A DNA stretch of 64,000 nt from Branchiostoma floridae (GCF_000003815.2 NC_049980.1:30455609-30519608), one strand, 5' to 3'. Shown: positions 1 through 13,900, counted from the stretch's first letter. Notes: generated by a model from the letters alone, not told the origin. Program-made: numbers and translations.

Positions 1-146
1 GTGGGTGATTTGCGGTAGTTTAATGAACTGACAGCTCACTCGTGGGTCACACATTGGTGACACAGGCCCTGCACCAAATGACTTTTAAAACGTTTATAGA
101 GACCCCGCCATACAGGTGAACCAGAGGGGAAGCCGAGTTTACATCA

Positions 147-373
147 GGGCCTGGTCACACAAGTCGTAGAAGGTCGTACAATTGCCGTACGATTTATTTC
201 GGGCTAGTGACATTCTTAGGGTAGTTGTGCGTGCGTCGTACGAAGTTCAGATGCTTTGTACATAATCGAAAGGACTGTCTACAGATTCTCTGTCAAAGAT
301 TGGTTCTGACACAGCCTGCTTGAACATTCTACATCAAAACCGTAAGACGACCTAAAATCCATGTAACCATCCC
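147..373. mobile_element. Degenerate MITE of the GGGCGTGGTCACA family
   Basis: The left end GGGCCTGGTCACACAAGTCG and the right end with GTAAGACGACC and ATGTAACCATCCC are diverged inverted repeats. The right half (TTGGTTCTGACACAGCCTGC) aligns with the intact copy at 27369-27552. A third copy is at 53130-53330. Confidence 0.65.
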
Positions 374-1529
374 GATGATCAAAGATGATCATCAGAGTCA
401 TCAAACACTTGGTTCCTCTCCGGCACGAGGTAAACAAACGTGAAATGGTACCCGTCGGGTTGCACGGTGATTTAGCATACGGCATGCGGGCAGACATGCC
501 GTGCCACGCCGACCGTCCCTGTCCGAGCCGCCCGCCCGCCTGCCTGCTCGGGGTGGGATATCCGTGAGAAATCATGGGGGCGGAGTTAGTACAAGGCAAG
601 ATTGTATCACTGTGTAACTAGTGGGTCTGTAAGCTTCAAACGTAGGCAATGTGACATTATCAGGTCAACTGATGATGTTGGGATAAGGCATTGTGAGCTG
701 ACCTACAGAAATGTACACCATAAACCGTATTTTAAAGGCAGTTCAATCCCTGCAACTAGGTTGAAATGTTAACCGTAAAGGGTAAGATTAAAATGTTACC
801 CTGGAACCTGTTTGAAACTTGAGAGAAGTCAAGAACATAATATGAAGTCAACCTAATTTTTTTTATCAGTTTTCATTCGCCCCCCCCCCCCCCAGTTTGA
901 TATAAAATCAAAATCAAAATGCAATGATTGATTAATTTGCTGATTCATTGATTGATTAATGATAAGGGCATTATGTAATCTATTATTGTTCACCGTCATT
1001 GCACGAAATAAGGCCTAGATCTCTATACATATACATATATCTCTATAACGTTACCTGTTTTACCAAACACACGATTTACCAAATACCCTACTTTCCTGAA
1101 ACCAATTTCTCAGGGTTGCATGTCTATACTTAAGCGGGTGGTTTGAAATCCCAACTTGGCCGGGCATCTTCATCGCTGTAAAGAAAAAGCAATCGCACCC
1201 TTCGGCGTTTTGGGACGAGTCCAAGAAATCCTCGGGAACAACCTAAACAGAGTTCTGTGATTTTTGATCTGGAACAATGTTTAAACATCCCTCTTCCAAT
1301 CAGATAGTGTTCGGGTCGCACAAGTCAGGTGTCTGTGTATTCCGCTTCCGCGACAGGCGATAACGAAACGTGATAACGTTAACATCAGAACACGGGCCGA
1401 CCAAACGTTACACTAAACGTCTTGTTACACTTATCTTGACATTAAACTGTTTGGGGAGGTTGAAAAGACGCCGACTCGAGGTGTTTTTCCGGGGGATTGT
1501 TCCTCTCTTCCGATGACTCCGTTCGGGAA
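374..1529. other. No recognisable gene; poly-C tract
   Basis: Only short chance frames are present. A run of about 14 C lies at 880-893. AT-rich sequence near 900-1060 shows no coding signal. An unseen 5' exon of the ADAMTSL5-like gene could lie here but cannot be identified. Confidence 0.5.
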
Positions 1530-1744
1530 ATAGCCTCCATAGCAGGCTCTCCGGGGCTTTTTGGGGGCTCACAATACACTTTTGCTGGCCATTTCTTTTT
1601 GTACTGGGTCGCTGATTGCCGTCGTCGCCAAGGGACCAGTAGTCAGCGACGGCTGGCACTCAACGACCCATTACAAAAAGAAATGGCCAGCGAAAGTGTA
1701 TTATGAGCCTAAAAACACCCCAGAGAGCCTGCAACGGAGGCTAT
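1530..1744. mobile_element. Foldback (MITE-like) element, about 215 bp
   Basis: The left arm (ATAGCCTCCATAGCAGGCTC through GGCCATTTCTTTTTGTA) is the imperfect inverted complement of the right arm ending GCAACGGAGGCTAT. Arms are about 80 bp around a short GC-rich centre. Open frames on both strands here are artefacts of the palindrome. Confidence 0.85.
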
Positions 1745-1869
1745 CAGGATAGGCGGCTGCGAAGTTGTGTCATCCGGGTCCGGCGCACCTTTCATCACGT
1801 GGTGCGTGATTGCATCCGTTGTCGTCGCCAACAGTTGTTAATACAGAACAGATCCTGCAATTGGCAAGC

Positions 1870-3560
1870 CTCATACTTAATTGAGTCCACACACACACGT
1901 TCTGTTGTAACCACAGACAGACAGACTGAGTCTTTTGTGGTTAATTGTCACTTTCCGCTAGTGTCTACAAGACTATTAGGTTCTATTAGGTCGCTGGAAA
2001 TTATGAAAGACTAAATATATCATATGCCAGAGGAGTTAGCCAGCTTTAGAAGTACAGTTTGTAACCTTAGGCTCTGATATGTTCTCTGTCCATTTAGCCA
2101 ATTTCTACTATTTCCAGCAACCTATGTAGCCTAATAGAGACTACCACTCCTCTGCATACTGCCCAACTAGTCAGGTGTTAATCAGACACTACATCACAGG
2201 AGAGTGAACCTTCGGTATTGACCGACATTGTTCTCTGACGTCATGACCATGTACCGTTGTGTTACACACCACAGGGCACGTTGTTACAGATGTGTAGTGT
2301 TGTTCGTCCTTGTTTGATGTTGTAACATTGAAAATAGCGATTTGTGTATTTTGGCCTGTGTGTGTGTTGAAAAGGGACAGGTTGTTTAGCATTCGGTAGT
2401 AGACAGAAAATCATTCACTTGAAACAAAGACGACGATATTGTTCGATAATTGAGTCCAAACACGTTCTGTTTTTACCTACAAATGCTATCAACGGTCCCG
2501 AATTTCGTGGTCAATTGTTATCTTTTTGCTGCATAGCGTCCAACTAGTCAGGTGTTAATCAGACACTACATCACCAGACTGAACTCTCGGTATTGACCGA
2601 CATTGTTCTGTGACGTCATGACCATGCACCGTTGTGTTACACACCGCAGGACACGTTGTTACAGATGCGTAGTGTTGTTCGTCGTTGTTTGATGTTGTAA
2701 CATTGAAAATAGCTATCTGTATATTTTGGCCTGAGTGTATGTGTTGAAAGGGTTGCTTAGCAGTAAACCATTCACTTGAAACAAAACAAAAACGATGATA
2801 TTGAGTCCATACACGCTCTGTTTTTACCCACAAATGCTATCAATGGTACTAGTCCCGCATTTTGTGGTCAATCGTTTTTTTTTCTACATAGCCTCCAACT
2901 AGTCACGTGTTAATCAGACACTACATCACAGGAGAGTGAACCCTCGGTATTGACCGACATTGTTCTCTGACGTCATGACCATGTACCTTATGTGTTACAC
3001 ACCGCAGGGTTTGTTGTCACAGATGCGTAGTGTTGTTCGCCGTTGTTTGATGTTGTAACATTGAAAATTGCGATTTGTGTATTTTGGCCTGTATGTATGT
3101 GTTGAGAAGGGAACAGGTTGTTTGGCATTCAGCAGTAGACAGAAAAACATTCACTTGAAACAAAGACGACGATATTGTTCGATAATTGAGTCCATACACG
3201 TTCTGTTTTTACCTACAAATGCTAATTTGTATCCCGAATTTCGTGGTCAATTGTTATCTTTTTGCTGCATACTGCCCAACTAGTCAGGTGTTAATCAGAC
3301 ACTACATCACTGGAGAGTGAACCCTTGTTATTGACCGACATTGTTCTGTGACGTCATGTCCATGTACCCTATCTGCTACACACCACAGGGCACGTTGTTA
3401 CAGATGTGTAGTGTTGTTCGTCGTTGTTTGATGCTGTAACTTTAAAATAGCGATTTGTGTATTTTGGCCTTGGCGTGTGTGTGGCAAGGGGGGGGGGTGT
3501 CTCACAGTTAACAATAGAGATGGAAAGACATGTAACAAAGACGGGGATACTGTAGTGTAT
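1870..3560. repeat. Tandem array, about 355-385 bp units, with a foldback inside its first unit
   Basis: Units start with CCAACTAGTCAGGTGTTAATCA at about 2163, 2540, 2895 and 3277. Each contains GACCGACATTGTTCT, TGATGTTGTAACATTGAAAA and TTGAGTCCA. A partial unit at 1878-1968 (TTGAGTCCA onward) is separated from the rest by the foldback at 1969-2143. Repeated short - strand frames are by-products. Confidence 0.88.
1969..2143. mobile_element. Foldback element inserted in the tandem array
   Basis: The left arm has AGACTATTAGG and GTCGCTGGAAAT. The right arm has ATTTCCAGCAACC and CTAATAGAGACTA. It is related in sequence to the foldback at 11604-11812, which shares TAGTCTCTA and the CGCTGGAAA core. 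Confidence 0.7.
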
Positions 3561-4860
3561 CGGAATCAACCCATTTACCTCTGGTTTTTTTTAGAACACA
3601 CCTGTGCTGGCAGTGCATCAAAGCGTCTTTTGTTTCGCTCTAACTGAGACACCTTTGCAGCAGCCTACAATGACGAGCACAGGTCTACCTACCTACATGG
3701 ACACTGCGCCCCTGTTTCTCAGTGGTTTGGTTATTTTATCCGTATAGACACTGTACGACAGTTTACTTGGTGTCCGGCCCAGACCAGGGCGGGGTGAGAA
3801 ACTTGATACTAAGATAGCCTGTCCTAAGCCCTTTGTTTAAGGACGGACTGGGACGGTTCGAGGTGTGTTTCTGTATGTACCAAAGTTTTTCTTTGTCAGT
3901 CAATAGTGAGGTTTATCAACTTCGTCATGTGAACAATACACTGACTGTATATATTTCCATACCCAAGTTTTGTGTCAAATTTGGCAATTCAATTTCAATT
4001 AAAGGAGGCTTTACCTTCAATCTATCTTTGACAGTTAAGATTTTCGTGACGAATGAAAAGTTTTAAAAGAGGGAGACAGTCATGCGAGTGAACCTATCTA
4101 CAGGTGTGCATGTACCTGAAATACAAATGATGGCTACTGTGACACGACAAAAGTTCAAGCTTTTATTTAATTTCTTCAACTCTGGATACACAAAATCACA
4201 CTGACAAGCAATCGATCACACACACCCCTCCAAAAAAAAACTTGGACACTGACGGTCTTAATGCCATATACTCCAGCCTAACACCTATAAATGCACGAAG
4301 ATCAGCGGACAGCGATCTGGCTCCTCTACTGTTGATGTCTGTTCCTGTGGTTACGGAGCCAATAAAGACAGGATTTTGCTCTATTTTGCACACCCCATTT
4401 TCTGTATTCAATTACGGGCACCTACAATCAAAGTCCGCCCGCACACCAAGGGAATTCACTCCTGGCCAGGAACCATGTCATCCCGGGATGAAGACAATCC
4501 AAACCAACCCGTCTCACCTGGAGCGCTGCCCGCACCACATACCTCATATCACAAACCGCGCGAAAACACGTTTGATTGACAGCTCAACATCACGACAAAT
4601 TACTCAACTTGACTCAACTGAGATCTGAACAAATAAACTACCACTTAATCTTTTGAGGTTTGGTTCTATGGCAATGTACCAGAAGATATGTACACAAAAG
4701 TATATATTTTTTTCAATTGCTACATCTGTGGTAAATATAACCTTTTAACCCGGGGAATTCCTTGCAATGCAGTCTTCTTTTAACAATAATGTTACCCTTT
4801 TCCTTATCTATTATTAGATCAACCCTTTGTTTTGTTTTTCATATACGTAAACCCCTATTG
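3561..4860. other. No recognisable gene
   Basis: Poly-G of 9 at about 3490 and mixed AT-rich sequence. Overlapping frames near 4240-4630 lack domain motifs or clear splice context. Confidence 0.5.
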
Positions 4861-4863
4861 TGA

Positions 4864-4888
4864 CACACACACGCACACGCGCGCGCGC

Positions 4889-4922
<34 letters not shown>

Positions 4923-5098
4923 GCACACACACACACGGACATACGGACACACATACGCACACACACACACACGCACACGAAACCACACACACGAAACCAC
5001 ACACACGCACACGAAACCACACACACACACGAACATACGGACACACGCACACACATGCGCTCACACACAAAACCACACACATACACACACATAACCTC
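4864..5098. repeat. (CA)n/(CG)n alternating purine-pyrimidine tract, followed by CT-rich run
   Basis: CA dinucleotides are interrupted by pure CG blocks near 4877-4890 and 4906-4921, then ACAC with GAAACCACACACA blocks. A CT-rich tract follows at 5097-5125. Long open frames here are low-complexity artefacts. The pattern is prone to Z-DNA. Confidence 0.95.
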
Positions 5099-5308
5099 TC
5101 CCCCTCTCTCTCTCTCTTTCTCTCAACCACTCACTCATAAGCAATCCAAGCCCGTCTCAAGACAGCTCCAGACCGTAAAAATCTTAGAAGGCACAATTAC
5201 CATACAGCCAGTCGTAGCTAGGTCAAAACACTTAGCTGATGTTCCACAGAGCGATTCCCCCGACCAGAACCCAAATGGAACCCGCACAGTTTGAACCGCT
5301 CCGTGCTC

Positions 5309-5813
5309 TAACATATACAGACCTGACCAGTGGATGTAGACCACTGACTGTTCTGTGTTGTTCGGTCTAACATATACAGACCTGACCAGGGGATGTAGAC
5401 CACTGACTGTTCTGTGTTGTAGCGTATTTAGACCACTGACTGTTCTGTGTTGTTCGGTCTAACGTATACAGACCTGACCAGGGGATGTAGACCACTGACT
5501 GTTCTGTGTTGTTCGGTCTAACATATACAGACCTGACCTTGGGATTTACACCACTGTTCTGTGTTATTCGGTAGCGTATTTAGACCACTGACTGTTCTGT
5601 GTTGTTCGGTCTAACATATACAGACCTGACCAGGGGATGTAGACCACTGACCGTTCTGTGTTGTTCGGTCTAACATATACAGACCTGACCAGGGGATTTA
5701 GACCACTGACTACTGTTCCGTGTTATTCGGTAGGGGATTTAGACCACTGACTACTGTTCTGTGTTATTCGGTAGGGGATTTAGACCACTGACTGTTCTGT
5801 GTTATTCCGACAG
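5309..5813. repeat. Minisatellite (about 60 bp units) abutting the signal-peptide exon
   Basis: Units contain CTAACATATACAGACCTGAC, then CAGGGGATGTAGACCACTGA and CTGTTCTGTGTTGTTCGG. Shorter sub-units starting GTATTTAGACC or GGGGATTTAGACC are mixed in. The last unit (ACTGTTCTGTGTTATTC) runs directly into the acceptor CGACAG of the exon at 5814. Confidence 0.92.
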
Positions 5814-5886
5814 ATTCCAGCTGCTGAATGCGGTGCTCCTGTGCTGGGTGGGGGTACTGACAACGGGACAGGACTACAACCAGAAC
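5814..5886 (+). CDS. ADAMTSL5: ADAMTSL5-like exon: signal peptide
   Basis: The acceptor ends ccgacag and the donor is gtaagt. The frame starts one base in and reads FQLLNAVLLCWVGVLTTGQD then YNQN, a typical hydrophobic signal core followed by a polar stretch; cleavage near TTG-Q is plausible. There is no ATG in this frame in the adjacent upstream sequence, so the start codon is in an earlier exon. The exon joins in phase 0 to 39212. Confidence 0.75.
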
Positions 5887-7914
5887 GTAAGTAAAGTTAC
5901 ACAACCACATAACGTAACGTTACTCTTGTAGGCAACATTTGCTGGGTATACTTACCAAGAATGGTACTCAGTTTACCATTCCTTTATGCGGAGATGGGCA
6001 AGGGATAGGGGGATTTTCTGATTCTTGCGAAGGTAGAAATATTCTTCTGCGTGATCATCGGCACATGTTTACAGGAGAAACATGGATGAGTCCGTGCAGT
6101 TTTCTTATTTTGTCCCTCAGTCTTATTCCCACAACCCCCACCGGTACAGACAAAGTGGCCTGTATTTCTCTTCCGTTCTAGAATTAAGTGTTACCAGTCT
6201 TGAACTTGACTCCAACAAAGATAGTCTGGCATCTGGCAGGGGAAACAAAAATACCTCACTTAGCCCAAGTTGGGACCGGGAGCAGGGAGACAGCGACCTG
6301 TTTGTCATGGATAGATATTCTACTACTATCCAATTTTTTCTTAGAACAATCATGTACAAATGTACAAGCATGCATTGGTTTCCGAAGAATAGTACTAGTC
6401 GATGTGGTTGAAGTTGCCATAAGATTAGAAGAATAAGTGAATCAAACACATGCAAAAATCTTAGTGTTTTCTTTAGCGGAAGACACCAATTTTGTCTGGT
6501 TTTCTGGTTTACCCCCCAGTCTCAGTTCACCTTCTTCCACCGGATTTCGTTTCCATTCTACATGTACAATTAAGTGTTGCCAGTCTTGAACTTGACTCCA
6601 ACAAAGATAGCCTGACATCTGGCGGGGGAAGCAAAAATACCTCACTTAGCCCAAGTTGGGACCGGGAGCAGGGAGGCAGCGACTTGTTTGTCATGCATGG
6701 GGGCTTCTAGACCTATCCGGTAGTGACCTTGGAACTCAAAACGCAGTTAAGTAAGGTCGGGTCAAGTGATCTTACGTGCTAGAAGGCACTTCTCAGGCGC
6801 TAGTGTGGCAATGGAGACAGGATTCTCAGTGATACGGAGAGGATAAAAGGCCACGGTGACACGTGTAGGCCACTGGAAGTGGAGCTTGCTGTTGTGGGCA
6901 TCACTATTACTGAGAGACCTTTGAGGGACGCTGGCCTTGCCTGCATATTTGCAGGACTCGAAATACTTGGTGTATATGTCCTTTAGTGCACATATGCATG
7001 ATAAAGTTCTTCATAAAAATAAGAGCTGTGCACTTAATTTTGACTGCGGGTGCACTGGTACACCAAATTATTCGTGTAGTATTACGTACGTATTATTGTA
7101 CATTAGTATACTACACTACAGTATCTTGGCATTTATCGGTCGGAAGATAATACGAAAAGTTCGGAAAGCCTTCACTGTATTATCTGTTATCTCAAGGTTA
7201 GCTATGTATAGACTTTGCGGTTACGTATAGAATTATATGCACCCGAGCGTTTCTTTTATGTGCACCTAAATTTTCAAGTTATATTCATTTGTGCACGTAT
7301 TCCCAAGACTGAATTTCGAGCCCTAACTACGGTGTTATGCATTGCCCTGTTTGCTTGTTTGAAGTACACCAAATGGTCCAGGAGTGGAGGCTGGGTTTTC
7401 CGCATGCTGATTGATTTTTAGGCTATGTTCACTTGTGTACGTATTCCCAAGACTGAGCTGCTGTATTTGCTTGTTTGAAGTACGGCAAATGGTCTGGGAG
7501 TGGAGGCTGAGGTCCCCGCATGCTGCCCGCGCGTGTGGGCCGGAGCGTGTGATCCCACGGCAGGAGACTTTTGTAAGCAAGTTCCGGTCACGGAGAGCGC
7601 AGTGCGGGCAGGAAAAACGGGCACAGCGGCGACGGTCTGAGATGTTGTCTACGGGGTCAGGTGGGAAACACCTTTCCAGACGTGCTAGCCTCAATGTGAG
7701 CAAGCATTTCGCTACTGGCAGGAAAACCTATCTGCCACCAACCGGAAGTTCTGCTGAAGTGTCAAGGTCACACACCAGGAGGCCTAATTGACCTTGAACT
7801 TCGTCTTCCCGACACTTACACACCAAATATCATTACAACTCTTCCAGCTTAAGTTATGCTGACAGATGTACAGACCCAGACACAAACACACAGACACACA
7901 AAGGTACACAGGCG

Positions 7915-7958
<44 letters not shown>

Positions 7959-10900
7959 CATAGTGAGCCTGACACGCCAAAAACAATACCTCCTTTTTCA
8001 TGGAGGTAAGAAAACAATCCCAGCGACGACAGTTTGAGATTTTATTGGTAGGTAGGTAAGGAGGTCAGGTGGGAAGAACCCTTCCAGACGGCTCGAGTTA
8101 GCCCCACTCCCTGAGAACAAGACGTTCGCCGCTGGGTCCATCCGGTTACACCGTGGGCCTGATCTAATAAATTGGCCTCCACAGAGAACGACAGGCATGT
8201 TGTCCAAGCAGAGGTTGGTTGGGAAGATTGTAACATTCGTCTATGCCCACGTTTTCTGCCCAGCCGACAGAAAACGTTTCATGGAAGAAGGTCAGAAGTT
8301 TCCAACCAGCCTCTGCTTGGAGAACAGACATGCACGCTTCCAGAAGTCGTATTTCATCCTCAGATTATCGAGTCGGAACATGCTATATCCATCATTTTCT
8401 TTACATGCATGTCAGGGAAGAGTTTGATTCTGTCGGCATAGATCCCGTTAAAATACGTACATTTCAAGATTTGCCCTTAGATTTACTGAGAACATTTTAA
8501 TTCCGATTCATGCCGCTGTAGATTAATGGATTAGCTTCAAATTTAGAATTTGTAAATAAGCCCTTTAACGGATTCCTGGACCCCGATGTCACATATTTTG
8601 TACTTTATGTAATTAGTTGTTGCCATACTTTGTACCATGTACAATTGTCGTGCAATAAAGTTCTTCTAATGTTCTTCTTCATAAGTCAAGGACCCCGGTC
8701 GTGACCTTCACCGGGAGAGCCAGCGATTCTGTCAAATCATAATATCGTCTCTAACATATATGATATATAAACATAACCTGCTCTGCTAACATGATATTTT
8801 ACCATATAAGGAATCAATGAAATGGTTGCCAACCTGTAAATCCAGCCAATCACCGTTGAAAGATTAGTGTTTAACAAAAACAGGCCGCTTAGAGGTGAAT
8901 AAAGCGTTGTGTTTATCCTAGAGATGAAATTTGTTTGGGCAGAGTTTTTGACGTGCTGGTATTTCCAGTTGGTTTACTTGGAGGATTTTTCCCGTTTATT
9001 TGTTCTGACACGCGCTACCCAAATATTTATGGCGCCCTTTCCGTCCTCGGTTAGGGTTCGGCTAAACTGTGGCACTGGACAGGACTGTTGTTTCAGACCA
9101 CATCGGGGAATTATGTACATAGCGCAACGTATGAAGGAAAATTATAACTTAGGCACGATGAAGTCATGCCATATCATGGACAGAACAAGGCTTATTTTTT
9201 TGAAAATTCCGTAAAAGAGTGTAAAACATCGTGTAAATCCACTTAGATTGAGGATATATGAACATTTGAAGTAAAGACCTCAAATGAAGAAAAAATAATC
9301 CAAGGAAACATACGTACAAATATTTGCATTCTGGCGATGGTCGCGTATTGGAGTGGGTTGCATCAAAGTGAGTGAGATTGTAAGAGCGCTTTTACATAGT
9401 AACGTTACAGTATTCTTAGGCGCTTCCGTAGAACAGCTTCCGAAATCTATTGTCCAAAGGTTTCCTTATGAAAACACGGCATCTCTAGCTTTTATCTATG
9501 TTTCTGTGTATGTTTACTTGCCTTTCTTCATATTTTACTTCCTAGAAATAAAGATTTTTCCTCTCTGTTGTATACCTCATCCTCAGTTTAAACACACAGC
9601 TTAAGTCTGACCTGCCTTGACCACTGTCCACCCGACCGGACCTAAATATTTAGACAGTCCCCCCATCAAAGGTCTTGAACTGAACCAGATGGAGAGAAGA
9701 GAGGCGCGATCCGTGTCCGGACCGAACTTGAGAGAGATGAGGTTGACCTGTGGATGTCCTTTCGAAGTTGAACTTTCCCCTCAGTGGACATCTGTGTCTG
9801 TATCCGTATATAGTGGGAAAGGGAGTGTATGCACAAATTTACAAACCGAGCTGTTTGTGGAAACAAAAAATAGAACTGTATAGGTACAAATGTAAACAAA
9901 TAATGCCCACGACTGTCCGCTTTACATCTTGTGTAGTTTGGTGTCATTCATACTTTTCGTTCACATAAGCTGCCCGGCCGGGCCCGGTTGGAAATGTGAC
10001 GTAGGCCTAAAGCTTAACAGGTGTCTGTCTCTCCCGTGGCACTTTACGGAAACATAAACATTGTATCATCGTGTCTATGTTACTTTTGAACTGAATGTGA
10101 TCTTTCCAAGATATTCATGATTATCTATCAAAGAAGTACGTTTACAAACTGAATGACGTCGCAATGGTACTCGTACAAATTCTATAAATAGTAGAGCCTA
10201 GTGGCAGCGGGGCTTGTGAAGACCGTATGGTATCATCATTTGCATTTTAATCATTAAGAGGGCAGCAAGATGTCAAACTATCAACCCCCCCCCCCCCCTA
10301 CAATAGACAAAACCACGCCAAGATGACGCCGGGCCAGTACTAAACTAATCTCCAGTGCTTCTGTCCCATCGAATCTGTCGGCCTTTAGGGATCTAGTTAA
10401 TTTTGTGGATAGAAAATAAAAGTTAGAAAGGATCCATCAAACTGTCTTTTCTCAATATCATATCGTTTAGCCTGGAATCCATCCTATTGTTCAGTTTCGC
10501 TCATCTGACCACATTCATGCAGAATATAACTTTACCCACTTTGATTTTCAAAGTTAATAGTGGGCTGGCGAAGGGTTTACTCGTCTAAAAGGCAACCTTC
10601 TTCTTCTTCTTCTTTATACGTGCTTAACCTCATTAGGCTGAGGGCTGCAAGCACGGTACGTAAGACGTACACAAGATCCACTCACACCGCACCATCGCAC
10701 GTGTGGGGGTTCTTTGATGTGCATGGGGTGTGGCTCTCCCCATACACGTCCTATCCGAGGGACGACTCATTTTTTCACTTGAGTAAAGTGAGGAAAGTCG
10801 TGTCAAGTGCCTTTCCCAAGGGCACAAGACCGGCAACACGGGAGGCGGATTCGAACCGGCGACCTCTCGGTCACGGGCCGAATACACTACCACTGTGCTA

Positions 10901-13900
10901 CGCGGCCTCACACCTTACCGACCAACTTCCAACTACAGATGACCCAACTTCAACCATGGTCTGGAGAAGGTGGGAAGGTCATGGTCGACTAGTTTGTGAC
11001 AGAGCCGTAACGCACGTCGAGTAGTAAATTCATGATATTCATAGCTCCCAGCACCACCACCAGGAATTGTCCCAACAGATGACGAACCTTGCTGCCTGTG
11101 TGAGTTCTTGATGCCGGACATTTCTCCGCAGATAGCGTTACTCTTATTTTAGTCCCGTGGTGTTTACGAGTTTTACTGGCGCCTCGCTCAAGTTTATGCA
11201 CCCGCTTTTAGCTCAGTTTGAAACCTTGTAAATCCACGCAATCCACTTCTTCAATTCTCTCCTTTTCGTTTTTGTATATTGAGTTTCTTACTAAACAAAC
11301 TTGCCGTGATCGTGAGTCGTCTATTTGACCATGATCAACGTGCGTGTGTTACCTATTAGCAATCTCCAAGCAGATGTTGGGAGGAACGATCGTTAAAAAG
11401 AGAATGCACTGCGTGTGGCACCCTGGCCTTAGCTGGTGACAAGCTACTCTATTTTGTCAGGATTTCTTTTTTACTCCGCCAGCCAAAGGACAAAACGAAA
11501 GCCTGACAAGTAGAAAGCCTGATACAAACGTCTAAGAAGACAAAGCCTAAACTCTGTGGTGTGCACAAAAAAACTGTGGTGTAGTTGCAAGCGAGATCAT
11601 CCTGTAGTCTCTACCAGACTCCGGGATCGCTGGAAACATCGTAGAAATGGAACAAATCAGAGGAGTAAGCCGGCCAGAGGAATATAACCGGCCAGTGAAC
11701 AGCACGCGATCGTCGGATCCTGGGCTCGCGAGCTCTTCCCTGGCCGGTTATATTCCTCTCTATTTGTTCCATTTCTACGATTTTCCAGCGATCCGGAGTC
11801 TGGTAGAGACTATTCATCCTGCACGTAGGAGTCAACAGCTGCAGATTCAACACAAAGTAGGTAAACGAACCGAAACAGATGGCATACAACTCTGATTGAC
11901 GCCTTAAAGAGAGACACTGGAGTCTTTTCAGGTTAATTGAAATGCAATTAAGTTGTGGTTTGGATGGAAAAGAGACAGAGAGTCGGAGGACAACGGTACA
12001 GGATAGAAAACTAAGCAGCCTTCCTTTCCACTGGTCGGTAGGATAAATGTAGCCTTCACTACGGGGGTACGGGAATTGTATAATTCGGAAAATCGGGAAA
12101 TAGGCCAGGAAAGTCAGTCCACGCTTAGGTTCATGTCCCCTCTCTGCTAAATTCTCTGGTAGTCAAATTAAACTTCCCTGGCAAATCACAGTCTGTTAGA
12201 GACTATGCCAAAGACCCTGCGCAGCGAGAGATTGTGTAGCAGTTTGTCCATAAATCTTTCCCAAACGAGGTCCTGATTACGCCGTGCGACAGGGGGTAGC
12301 AGGAGGGCTGTAGTTCTCTTTCAACTGTGCGGAACTGTGTACATACTCCCCGGGGAACCTGCTGGTTGGGGACGCGTGCTCCATGTGGAAAACGTTTCCA
12401 TGTTTCAGTTTCGGATCTGGAGCGCGGACGGGGGCCGGCAGCTGCGCCCTAAATTTGGTGTTGAGTGAGCATGCGCGGTAGGCGAGGGACAGGTATAGGA
12501 GTGTCGTCAGCAAAATCCTTAAGTCTTAACTGTTGAATATTGAACATACAAATGCGATTATGTTGTACGAAGAATGCCATTTGATGGCATGTACAAGACT
12601 AGTTCAAAACAGGAAGCATTGGAGGTGCGTCTACGCATTGCAAAATTGTTCTCAAGATATTTTGTTATACTTGGCTCATTTCTATCGTGCACATGTGATA
12701 CGCGGCTTATGATACGTACCTACATACCTAATGTATGATGGCTTCATAGTGCTTGGGGGGAAAGTTGAAAAATGTAAGAAACAAATGTAGATATATAATA
12801 AAATCTTCTACAAGAAAGTTAAGAGTGGCTAGCATAAGCAGTGGAAAAATTGTTGACTCGGCAGTGTCGTGCCCGGCCTCTAAAATAGCTTGTGCCATTT
12901 CTTGAAATAAGACAGCGATGAATTAACAAACGTTACCAGCCGAACTAATCCTGAAAGACAGAGAGATGTTTACAGAGATGCACAACACCATTTTCGCCTG
13001 TGCTCTAATGCCGCAAATATTTGCTTCTCGACACGCGACTGTTTATAAGAAACGCCCGGGAGGTTTAGAAAAGCGCGTCACGCCCCGAGAACAACATCAA
13101 CACACAGACTCCATATGTTTGAAAAGGAGTGCAACCAACAGTATCTTTGTCCCGCATGACTCTGTTGCTCTACTGAAAAGTTTTGTAGACGAGGCAGGAC
13201 TCGAAATACCTTAATCTGTTTAATACAAACTCTGCTGTCTTGGGCTGTAACTGGGTGGCCAGCAGGATGGGCGGGCTGCTATAAGCGAGATTTACTCTGA
13301 CTAGACATGCCTATGCCTATGCACCTTTGTGAACTCAATATTGGAGCTGTCCGTGCACTTAGATAGTGTGGGCAATACGGTTAGGCAAAGCTATTAGATT
13401 TTGCTGATGTTCAACTTAACTTCAAATTGTAAACCCATTTTTCTTCGTATCTGTATCTGTATCCATTAGCCGGTGTAACCGCCCTTCTGCTGATGCGGTC
13501 CGCCGTGTACCTAAATTTTTAAGTTAGACGTACCTACCTGTGCACCTGTTCCTGAATTCAAATTTCGAAGCCTGAGAGGAAGTGTTTATTGCGACAGGCG
13601 TTACCATTAAACGACGTATTTTTAGGCAATGCAGAGAACTGTAGGGGCACCCTTTTCACACGCCATATCGCTCGTTACCACTCACCGCCCACCGCCGGAG
13701 GAAAGCCGACACCCATCCATATCGCTACCACGCGCGACTCTCACAGGAACAGATGTACACGTACAAGTACAAGTACTACATACACGAGAGGAACTTCCAG
13801 ACGATGATGACAGCAACTGTCCACATGTACCAACAATGACGCACCTCAGGCTTATTTGTTTTACAAAAGATTGACATTAATTGCCCCCTGTGTGACAAAA

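Noticed and set aside
4814-5294. Long overlapping frames on both strands rich in His/Thr or Cys/Val
   Set aside because: They are translations of the CA/CG repeat, not genes.
10840-10911. Possible functional tRNA gene on the - strand
   Set aside because: A and B boxes are present but the sequence continues into a SINE body and lacks a proper acceptor stem, so it is a SINE head.
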